Below, piece after piece: positions 57,273 to 64,000 of a stretch of 64,000 nt of DNA. The translations under genes were made by a program, and so were the position numbers. A model generated the notes under the pieces. The model searched no databases. It saw only the letters and a program-made list of their open reading frames with translations, and was not told where the DNA came from. The DNA is from Fen-1364 sp049515135 (GTDB lineage: Bacteria > Spirochaetota > Spirochaetia > SZUA-6 > Fen-1364), in NCBI GenBank assembly GCA_049515135.1, contig JBEKUJ010000015.1, positions 1-64,000 on the forward strand. The letters run 5' to 3'. Numbering within the stretch: the stretch's first letter is position 1; each line of letters opens with the position of its first letter.

Positions 57273-58199
57273 GTGTCAACCTCGGGATCCGCCATGACGG
57301 TCAGCGTCCATGCACCGATTTCGCGAAAAGTCAAACGCGCCCTGGCCCCCTATTCGTACCAGGCGCTGACAATCGTCCTCCTGGCCATGCTCATGCTCAT
57401 TCCCATCATCACCGTTGTCCGCTTTTCCCTTCTGGACAACGTGATCATGACCAGGCATTCGTCTTTCGTGGGTCTTCAGAACTACCTGACCGTGATTACC
57501 GATGACACGTTCCGGGTTTCCGTGGGCAACACGCTTTACTTCACGGTGATGAGCGTGATCTTCCACCTGGTTGTCGGGATGGGCTTCGCCCTGCTGTTGA
57601 ACTCTCGGTCGATCAACCCCGTCATCAGGAGCATCCTGCGGGTCTTCTATATTATGCCGTGGGTATTCACCGCCACCATCATCGCAATCATCTGGCGCTT
57701 GCTCCTGGATCCCCTGAGCATTGTGAACTACGTGTTGAAGGCCGTGAGGGTCATCGGCGGCAATGTTGAATGGTTCTCCTCCCCGACGGTGGCCATCCAT
57801 GCTCTCACGTTCGTGAACATCTGGGCAGGGTATCCGTTCTACATGGTGAGCCTGCTGGCGGGCCTGCAAGGCATTCCCAATGAATTGTATGAAGCAGCCA
57901 TAATAGATGGAGCCAATGAGCCGCAGAAGTTCCGTCACATCACGGTCCCCCAGCTCATGCCCATCATCCTCAGCATCGCCATGCTGGACTTCATCTGGAC
58001 CATGCAGGTTTTCCCCCTGGTCTGGATGACCACCGGCGGCGGCCCCATCCATGCAACGGAAATGCTTGGCACCTACACGTACAAGCTCGCCTTCAGCACG
58101 TTCAAGTTCTCCCTCGCTTCAGCAAGCGCAGTGATCATCCTGATCCTCTCCCTCAGTGTGGCGTTCTTCTATGTCAGGCACCAGAAGGCAAGGGCATAG
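57273..58199 (+). CDS. Sugar ABC transporter permease (MalF-like)
   Basis: 308 residues, about six helices, with the EAA loop EAAIIDGANEPQKFRHITVP. GTG 57273 lies after GAGGTG; a GTG at 57264 is three codons earlier. Partner of the next permease, two bases after its stop. Confidence 0.88.
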   Translation: MSTSGSAMTVSVHAPISRKVKRALAPYSYQALTIVLLAMLMLIPIITVVRFSLLDNVIMTRHSSFVGLQNYLTVITDDTFRVSVGNTLYFTVMSVIFHLVVGMGFALLLNSRSINPVIRSILRVFYIMPWVFTATIIAIIWRLLLDPLSIVNYVLKAVRVIGGNVEWFSSPTVAIHALTFVNIWAGYPFYMVSLLAGLQGIPNELYEAAIIDGANEPQKFRHITVPQLMPIILSIAMLDFIWTMQVFPLVWMTTGGGPIHATEMLGTYTYKLAFSTFKFSLASASAVIILILSLSVAFFYVRHQKARA

Positions 58200-58201
58200 C
58201 C

Positions 58202-59044
58202 ATGACGCAGACGGTCAATCGGAAATGGATCGCTCCCGCCCTCACGTATGCTGCGCTTGCCATAGGCCTTGTCTTTGCCGGCTTCCCCGTGCTCTGGATG
58301 CTGTCCAGCTCCATCAAGTCCAATACAGAGATTTTTTCCGTCCCGCCGAGCCTGTTCCCCAGGCAGCTGTTCCTCGGCGCGTATCACGCCATCGTCAGCG
58401 ACCCTACGAAGGTCAGGTTTTTCCTCAACAGCTACCTCGTGGCCAGCGTGGTCACGCTCCTCACTCTTCTGGTGGCCATCCTGTCCGGGTATGGATTCAG
58501 CCGGTATACCTTCAGGCTGAAAAAGCCGCTGAACATGTTCATCATCAGCACGCAGACCGTTCCGCCCATCACGCTCATGATCCCGTATTTCGGTCTTGTG
58601 GTGTCTTTCAGGATGTACGACACCTACTTCGCGCTGATCTTCACATACATGGTGTTCACGCTGCCGTACGCCATCCTGATGATGACCGGCTATTTCAACA
58701 CTGTCCCCCGGGAGCTCGACGAAGCTGTCATGGTTGACGGAGGTTCGAGCTTCTTCGCCCTGTGGCGCGTGCTGGTGCCAACCTCCATTCCCGGCGTGGT
58801 AGCGACAGGCGTGTACACGTTCCTGCTGTCGTGGAACGAGTTCCTCTTCGCGTTGACGCTCACCAAGTCAACGGAGATGCGCACCGTTCCCGTCGGCATC
58901 CAGCAATTGATGGGACAGCACGCCTATGAATGGAACGAGATGATGGCAATGAGCATGCTGGGATCGCTCCCCATCCTGATCCTGTACCTCGTTGCTCAGC
59001 GGTACTTCCTTGCGGGCATGACGGCGGGCTCGGTGAAGGGCTGA
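58202..59044 (+). CDS. Sugar ABC transporter permease (MalG-like)
   Basis: 280 residues with an N-terminal helix and EAVMVDGGSSFFALWRVLVP as the EAA loop, and the C-terminal LAGMTAGSVKG of MalG-like proteins. Begins two bases after the partner permease. The operon has no ATPase gene. Confidence 0.92.
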   Translation: MTQTVNRKWIAPALTYAALAIGLVFAGFPVLWMLSSSIKSNTEIFSVPPSLFPRQLFLGAYHAIVSDPTKVRFFLNSYLVASVVTLLTLLVAILSGYGFSRYTFRLKKPLNMFIISTQTVPPITLMIPYFGLVVSFRMYDTYFALIFTYMVFTLPYAILMMTGYFNTVPRELDEAVMVDGGSSFFALWRVLVPTSIPGVVATGVYTFLLSWNEFLFALTLTKSTEMRTVPVGIQQLMGQHAYEWNEMMAMSMLGSLPILILYLVAQRYFLAGMTAGSVKG

Positions 59045-59056
59045 GAGCCGGGAACC

Positions 59057-60439
59057 TCACCTCATCAGGCGGAGAATCAGATCCGTCGGTCTTCTCACCA
59101 CGGGCAAGACAATCAGCCCCGCCCTTCCGAGCCCCCGCTTGAGGGCAAACTCGAGCTGGCCCTTCAGGATGGCGAACCTCATCTTCGCCTGAGAATAGTC
59201 GGCGTCGAATATCAGCGTATGGTCGAAGAGGATGCCACCGTCCTGCCGCCATTTCCCCGGCATGCGGTCTTTCACCCGGCGGTGGAGGACCGTTCCGGGA
59301 ATGGGGTACGGCATCGTGAAGGAGAGGTAGTCCAGGGGCAGCGACAAAGCAAATCGAAGAGTAGTGATGACGGTGGCGTCCGTTTCTCCCGGGTAGTACA
59401 GGATGAAGAAAGCGCCCGTCTTCACCCCTGCCTGGTGCGCGGCCACAACAGCGCTGCGGGCCTTCGAGGGGGTGATCCCCTTGTTCATGAGGCGAAGGAT
59501 CTGGCCATCGCCCGACTCGATCCCGAAAAAGATCCTCCGGCATCCCGCCTCCTTCATCAGCGAGGCCAGGCCGCGGTCCACGGAGTCGATCCTCCCCAGG
59601 CATTCCCATCGGAAATGCAGCCCCCTGCGGATGATTTCAGCGCAGATCCGCTGGACCCGGCCGCGGTCCAGGGTGAACACATCATCGGCGAAATGGATGC
59701 GCTCGTACCCCAGGGAAAGGACCTGCTCCACCTCGTCCACGACGTTCTGCGGGCTGCGCGCCCGGTAGGAGACACCGAAGATCTCGTTGCTGCAGAACTC
59801 GCAGGAAAACGGGCAGCCGCGGGTGGTCATGATGGTCGTGATGGAGCGGCCGTAGCGTTTCCTGCCGGCCTCCCTGTAACGGTCGTTGGGCAGGAGGTCC
59901 CGAGCGGGAAACGGCATGCGGTCCAGCTCCGACGCGTGGGGACGGTCACCGGAGAGCACCACGCCCGGGACCGGTGTGCCTCGAGCCGCCGGCTGCAGGC
60001 CGCCGGCGCGAAAGGCGATTCCCCGGACGCCCATGAGATCCCGCCCCTGGCGAACGGCCTCGAGGAGCTCCACCATGGTCTGCTCCCCCTCCCCCAAAAC
60101 CACGACGTCGAAGTCCTCAAGAAAGCGCGCCGGATCCGAAGTGGGCATGGGACCTCCGGCAACGAGCAGCCGTGCCGAGCCTCGCAGAGCCCGGGCAAAA
60201 AGGATGCTGTCGTCTTCCAAGGTGATCATCCCGTAGATCCCGACCACGGGCCAGGCAGCCCGGCTCGCCTCCCTGAAAGCGTTTTCCCGGGACAGAAACG
60301 TGCAGTCGAGGATCGACACGTCGTGACCTGCTGCCCGCAGGCTCGATGCCACATACGCCACTCCCAGGGGCGGGAAGCGGAACTCTGACCTGTCGAAAGG
60401 CGGCCTGAAGAAGGGGTAGATCAGCAATACCGAGCTCAC
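59057..60439 (-). CDS. B12-binding-domain radical SAM protein
   Basis: 460 residues. The N-terminal part (LLIYPF..., VDVVVLGEGEQT-like segment) has the B12-binding fold, though the DxHxxG cobalamin motif is not evident. The radical SAM cluster motif is RGCPFSCEFC (Cys 209, 213 and 216), followed by IHFADDVFTLD and FGIESGD. It is probably of the anaerobic cyclase/hopanoid-methylase-like superfamily, product unknown. The GTG at 60439 overlaps the upstream stop. Last gene of a three-gene minus-strand operon. Confidence 0.9.
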   Translation of the reverse strand: MSSVLLIYPFFRPPFDRSEFRFPPLGVAYVASSLRAAGHDVSILDCTFLSRENAFREASRAAWPVVGIYGMITLEDDSILFARALRGSARLLVAGGPMPTSDPARFLEDFDVVVLGEGEQTMVELLEAVRQGRDLMGVRGIAFRAGGLQPAARGTPVPGVVLSGDRPHASELDRMPFPARDLLPNDRYREAGRKRYGRSITTIMTTRGCPFSCEFCSNEIFGVSYRARSPQNVVDEVEQVLSLGYERIHFADDVFTLDRGRVQRICAEIIRRGLHFRWECLGRIDSVDRGLASLMKEAGCRRIFFGIESGDGQILRLMNKGITPSKARSAVVAAHQAGVKTGAFFILYYPGETDATVITTLRFALSLPLDYLSFTMPYPIPGTVLHRRVKDRMPGKWRQDGGILFDHTLIFDADYSQAKMRFAILKGQLEFALKRGLGRAGLIVLPVVRRPTDLILRLMR

Positions 60440-61272
60440 CGGCCTGCTCCGACAACGACCGAACAGCGGAACGTGACCGCGCAACCCGGCAACAGGTACG
60501 CAAAACCAGCCCACGCAAGGCGCCCGGGGGCCACTTCCCTTCCGCGATACAGTCGGGCGCCGGGGATGCTCTGCACGGAGAAGCGGACCTGGTGCACGGG
60601 GGACCGGAGGCTGGCTTCAGACGCAGTCACCGGGACCCATGTACCGATGTCCCGGGCACTCAGCCGGGTCCCTTCCGAATCCGAGTACTCGATGAACGAG
60701 CTGGCGCCCTGCTCGTTCAGAAGGATCAACTCGGTGACACCGTCCCGCTGGATCCCCGAGGCATCCAAAGCCATCCTGATCTCCCCTTTCGAAGGGTCGA
60801 ACCAGTAGTCCATCAGGAAGACGCCGACGGATCGTCCCTGCTCGAAGACCGTCCGGATGCCCAGGGCGTTGTAGGCGAAGCCGGAAATACTGTTCAACAT
60901 CCCGCGTGCAAAGGGATACGCGCGATGCAGCTGGCCGGCGATCTCCTTGAGAAAGTCTGCAGGACGGCTATTCAGGAAGGAGCCCCGCGGGGCAAGGCGC
61001 TCCCGGAGGTTCATGGTGTACTGCACGCGGAGATGCCGGCCTTCAGGGTCGCTGAGGGTCACACGCGAGGCTCCGGGAAAAACCGCCCGAAGACCCTGCT
61101 TGAGGACAGGCAGGCCGAAGCCGACGCCTTCTTCGCACAGATTGAGGCCGTCGTGCTCCAGGGTGAGCCCCTTGCTCATGCTGTCGGTGGGAAACGCGGG
61201 CGGGCTTCCTCCATCGCGTGACATGCGCAGGCGGAGGCCGGGAGCGACTTCGAAGCTGATCGGATCAATCAC
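60436..61272 (-). CDS. Conserved hypothetical protein in nitrilase/radical SAM operon
   Basis: 278 residues without signal peptide. Beta-rich, with VTLSDPEGRHLRVQYTMNLR and GEIRMALDASGIQRDGVTEL. No family recognised. Its start GTG overlaps the nitrilase stop by one base and its end overlaps the radical SAM start by ATGA-like coupling, so the three proteins belong to one pathway. A ligand-binding or scaffold role is possible. Confidence 0.65.
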   Translation of the reverse strand: MIDPISFEVAPGLRLRMSRDGGSPPAFPTDSMSKGLTLEHDGLNLCEEGVGFGLPVLKQGLRAVFPGASRVTLSDPEGRHLRVQYTMNLRERLAPRGSFLNSRPADFLKEIAGQLHRAYPFARGMLNSISGFAYNALGIRTVFEQGRSVGVFLMDYWFDPSKGEIRMALDASGIQRDGVTELILLNEQGASSFIEYSDSEGTRLSARDIGTWVPVTASEASLRSPVHQVRFSVQSIPGARLYRGREVAPGRLAWAGFAYLLPGCAVTFRCSVVVGAGR

Positions 61273-62225
61273 TAGCGTTCTTCCTGGAGCCAGGCCACTT
61301 CCTGCTCGGGGACGTGCGAGGCGCCGATGATGTCACGGTAGAGATCCGGCCTGCGGGCCTTTCTGTAGCGGAAGCCTCCCGCTGCTTCCAGCTTCTCCCG
61401 GGCGCAGAGGCCCACCACGAAGTCGTCGCCGAGAACCCGGCACTCCGCAATGATGTCCCCGAAGGGATCGATGATCATTGAGCAGCCGTTCTTCAGCTGG
61501 TCGTCGTCCATTCCAATCGGATTGGAAAACACCACATAGACGCCATTGTCGTACGCGCGGGCAGGAAGCCACTTCATGAGCCAGGATCGTCCCTTCAGGC
61601 CGTCGAACTCGGCGCGGAGTGTCGTGGGCTCCCTGTCACGGCTGGCCCAGAGTGAAGGGTCCACGAAGCCGGCGCCAGGCCGGGGCGACGGGGTACACAT
61701 GGTCACGTGGGGCATGAAGATGATCTCGGCGCCAAGCAGAGCGGTGGCCCGCACGTTCTCCACCACGTTGTTGTCGTAGCAGACGAGGATGCCGCATTTC
61801 CATCCCTTGAGGTTGAAAACGACATACCGGTCTCCCGGCATGATTGCGGGATTGATGAAAGGGTGAAGCTTGCGGAAGCTGGCCAAGAGTCCCGAGCCAT
61901 CCACGCACACCTGCGCCTTGTATATCCCGCCATCCCCTCCCCTCTCGAAAAGGCCGGCGAGGATGACGATCCTGTTCTTCTCCGCTATCTTCAAAAGGCG
62001 CTGCACGCTTGGACCTTCGGGAACCGGCTCGGAGATCTCGAAAAGGGCCTCTTTCGAGAGCTTGCGGGCAAAGCTGTACCCGGTGATCGAACATTCATGG
62101 AAAGCAATCACGTCGGCGCCCGCCGCGGCGGCCCTTGCTGAAAGATCATCGATTCGTCCGAGGTTGAAGGTCTTCTCCCCGCTCCTGTTCTCAAACTGTG
62201 CAGTGGCGATGCGAAGGTCGTCCAT
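61272..62225 (-). CDS. Nitrilase-superfamily (carbon-nitrogen) hydrolase
   Basis: 317 residues. Catalytic triad Glu 44 (FHECSITGY), Lys 119 (FRKLHPF) and Cys 149 (LVCYDNN). Related to N-carbamoylase/beta-ureidopropionase or aliphatic amidase branches; substrate unknown. The start at 62225 has GGGAGG five bases upstream. First gene of the operon with the unknown and radical SAM genes. Confidence 0.92.
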   Translation of the reverse strand: MDDLRIATAQFENRSGEKTFNLGRIDDLSARAAAAGADVIAFHECSITGYSFARKLSKEALFEISEPVPEGPSVQRLLKIAEKNRIVILAGLFERGGDGGIYKAQVCVDGSGLLASFRKLHPFINPAIMPGDRYVVFNLKGWKCGILVCYDNNVVENVRATALLGAEIIFMPHVTMCTPSPRPGAGFVDPSLWASRDREPTTLRAEFDGLKGRSWLMKWLPARAYDNGVYVVFSNPIGMDDDQLKNGCSMIIDPFGDIIAECRVLGDDFVVGLCAREKLEAAGGFRYRKARRPDLYRDIIGASHVPEQEVAWLQEER

Positions 62226-62302
62226 CCGGTCCTCCCTGGATAAATCTATCACGCACGCCTGGCCGATGGTACTCTATGTACCGCAAAGACGGAGGAGAAC
62301 TG

Positions 62303-63022
62303 ATGCTGAAGCTCGAGATCAGCAGGGTCCATGACGCATACGCCCAGGGAGCTGAATGCCCGCTTTGCGCGCTCATGGAGGCCGCGGAGCGGACGTACCT
62401 GGTCTCCTTTCAGCACTCGAGGGTCATGGAGCCCAACGTCCGCGTGAAGACCAACGCCCTCGGCTTCTGCCCTGATCACCTGGGGAAACTCTACCGGGGC
62501 GAGAACAAGCTCGGACTGGCGCTCGTGATGCTCACGCACCTGCAGGAAAAGACAGCGGACCTTCACTCGGCTCTGGACGGATCCATCCAGGCTGCTCGGG
62601 CGGGCGCGCGGGAGCGGTCCCGGCGTATTCCCCGGATCATCGAGTCCCTGGAAGCCCTCAGGAATTCCTGCTTCATCTGCGGCCTGCTTTCCCAGGACCT
62701 CGCGCGGTACTCGTGGACCATCCTGTACCTCTGGAGAAAGGACCCTCAGTTCCCCCCGCTTTTCCGCGCCTCCCGCGGTTTCTGCTTGAGCCACTTCTGC
62801 ACGGTCCTGGCGATCGCGTGCGACATTCTGCGGGGAGATCGGCTTGCAATCTGGCTGGATGATGCGGTCCCGCTGATGAAGCGGACCCTGAACGGTCTGG
62901 AAAAGGACCTCCTTTCTTTCACGCAACTTTACCAGGCCGGAAATCAGAGTCTCGGGACTGATGAAGTGCGAAGCGCGCTGGCGCGCACCCTGCAGATGCT
63001 CGCGGGGCGAGCTCAGAAGTAA
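62303..63022 (+). CDS. DUF6062-like protein with two Cys/His modules
   Basis: 239 residues. Two repeats of C-x2-C ... C-x2-H: Cys 19, Cys 22, Cys 56, His 59 and Cys 123, Cys 126, Cys 161, His 164. These look like zinc-stabilised helical modules. I associate this pattern with the DUF6062 family. No function known. GGAGGAG lies before the ATG. It is divergent from the nitrilase operon. Confidence 0.75.
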   Translation: MLKLEISRVHDAYAQGAECPLCALMEAAERTYLVSFQHSRVMEPNVRVKTNALGFCPDHLGKLYRGENKLGLALVMLTHLQEKTADLHSALDGSIQAARAGARERSRRIPRIIESLEALRNSCFICGLLSQDLARYSWTILYLWRKDPQFPPLFRASRGFCLSHFCTVLAIACDILRGDRLAIWLDDAVPLMKRTLNGLEKDLLSFTQLYQAGNQSLGTDEVRSALARTLQMLAGRAQK

Positions 63023-63055
63023 GGGAGGGATACCAGGCCGGGCAGAGCCGTTCTC

Positions 63056-64000
63056 CTATCCCTTCTTCCCTTCCTCCGCGGCCGCGCGGCTGCTTCGCAG
63101 ACGCGCGATGTAGAGGTATGCGGCAAGCTCGGGGTCCACTTTCCCCTCCCGGGCGATGCCGGAAAGCCTGGTCTTCATCCTGGCGCGCTCTTCATCGCGG
63201 GCGCGGGCAACGAGGCCGGCCAGTTCCGCGGAGGAGAGGACCGGCTTCCCGCGCAGGGAGAGCAGGCGCGTCAGCGCGCGGCCAAGCAGCTCGCGGAGGG
63301 CCGCCAGGCGGCGGGCCGCAATGTCGGCAAAGAAGAGGAAGACTGCGGCAAGGAGGAACCACCGCCAGGCCTCGTTGCCCGCGCCCGAGTAGCCCGGTTC
63401 ACGGCGCAGCAGAGCAGCCAGACCCGCCGTGTCATCGGGGGAGGAAATGACGCGCCCGCCGGTGAGGGAAGCAAGACGATTCAGCAGGCTGAGGTTGGGA
63501 CCCTGCATCAGGTACTCCTCGGAGTACGCAAGGCTTGTCCCGACCGTAAGAGGAGCAAGCTCGGTGTCCCCTGACCGAGCGGCAAGCGTAAGGATGTAGT
63601 CCCCGACCTCTTCCGCCGGGAACGAGGCTTCGTACAAACCCGGGCCGGTCTGCGGGACTGAAAGCTCAACGCGCGCGCCGCCGGGCTGGATGAGGATCCC
63701 TCTCATCTCCAGTCCGTTCACGAAAGCGCCCAGCGAATCGTAGGCATCCACAGTCACGACGGCCCGCCCTGAGCTGATCTGGACCCGGGGATGCAGGGGG
63801 CGGGCATCAGACGGTCTCTCGATCCACCGCACAAGCTGCGCTGCAAACCGGGGGAACTGGTCCCACCCCAGCCACTCCCGGCTCCAACGGCCGCCGAGGT
63901 CCGATGTGAATGCCGCCGTGCGCCCCAGCCCGTACCTCCAGGAGGCAAGAAGAGGGGCATCGTAGAGAGCGGAAAACACCTGCTCTGCGCCTGACTTCAT
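63056..64000 (-). CDS. C-terminal part of a VWA/GATase1-like membrane protein, open at window edge
   Basis: 314 residues visible; the gene continues beyond the right edge, and the Met at 64000 may be internal. PLLASWRYGLGRTAAFTSDL and SREWLGWDQF are typical of large proteins with glutamine-amidotransferase-like or VWA domains in Bat-type operons. A membrane helix (FLLAAVFLFFADIAARRLAA) lies near 215-235, with a charged cytosolic tail of helices. Convergent with DUF6062. Confidence 0.7.
   Translation of the reverse strand: MKSGAEQVFSALYDAPLLASWRYGLGRTAAFTSDLGGRWSREWLGWDQFPRFAAQLVRWIERPSDARPLHPRVQISSGRAVVTVDAYDSLGAFVNGLEMRGILIQPGGARVELSVPQTGPGLYEASFPAEEVGDYILTLAARSGDTELAPLTVGTSLAYSEEYLMQGPNLSLLNRLASLTGGRVISSPDDTAGLAALLRREPGYSGAGNEAWRWFLLAAVFLFFADIAARRLAALRELLGRALTRLLSLRGKPVLSSAELAGLVARARDEERARMKTRLSGIAREGKVDPELAAYLYIARLRSSRAAAEEGKKG

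Overview
The window has two parts. Positions 1 to about 10,260 form an AT-richer, gene-sparse accessory region that looks like an integrated element plus decayed cargo. From about 10,260 to the right edge runs a compact, GC-rich, mostly operonic chromosome. Every ABC-transporter binding protein here has a cleavable signal peptide without a lipobox cysteine, and an outer-membrane-type protein and a periplasmic M23-like protein are present, so the host is probably diderm. The saccharolytic, lactate-forming gene set would suit a free-living spirochaete. That placement is an inference; no rRNA or other marker is in the window.

Accessory region. Left to right it holds a frameshifted ASCH-domain gene, an unknown 180-aa gene, an NTF2/SnoaL-like gene, a short-chain dehydrogenase, an outer-membrane-like protein and a methyltransferase cut off after about 30 codons at a composition junction. 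Next comes a minus-strand replication-like cluster: a DnaB-like helicase split by one in-frame TAG, with two small genes upstream. A RepA-like AAA ATPase and a tyrosine recombinase follow. The recombinase lies against the GC-rich chromosome and has a strong promoter overlapped by a 19-bp palindrome. Five short-unit dyads punctuate this region. Each uses a different unit of about 5 to 10 bp but has the same layout of tandem copies facing inverted tandem copies. One is a perfect 23-bp hairpin on the ATPase stop codon and one is translated inside the helicase. This is the best candidate for an undescribed system.

Housekeeping block, 10.3 to 26.3 kb: a degenerate M23 protein with a membrane-anchored partner, cytidine deaminase, a minus-strand set (DegT-like protein without the PLP lysine, NAD kinase, RecN, unknown protein), an isoaspartyl methyltransferase / universal stress protein / RHH protein set, a nucleosidase, L-lactate dehydrogenase, 6-phosphogluconate dehydrogenase, a zinc aminopeptidase lipoprotein, a P-II-like protein and a CZB chemoreceptor carrying a frameshift.

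Sugar and nucleoside block, 26.4 to 59 kb: (i) a LacI-controlled operon of binding protein, two permeases and a GH38-like enzyme, divergent from an aldo-keto reductase; (ii) an MFS gene with an early TGA, a DUF72 protein, a YbhB-like protein, an AraC regulator and a YqjM-type ene-reductase; (iii) a BMP-type nucleoside ABC transporter followed by purine nucleoside phosphorylase; (iv) an ester hydrolase, GH13 glucosidase and three MFS transporters; (v) an ADP-dependent-type sugar kinase, class II aldolase and DeoR regulator divergent from a second sugar ABC transporter across a 50-bp palindrome.

Right end, 59 to 64 kb: a translationally overlapping operon of nitrilase-family hydrolase, unknown protein and radical SAM enzyme, a DUF6062-like protein with two Cys/His modules, and the C-terminal part of a membrane protein open at the window edge. 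No tRNA, rRNA or CRISPR was seen.
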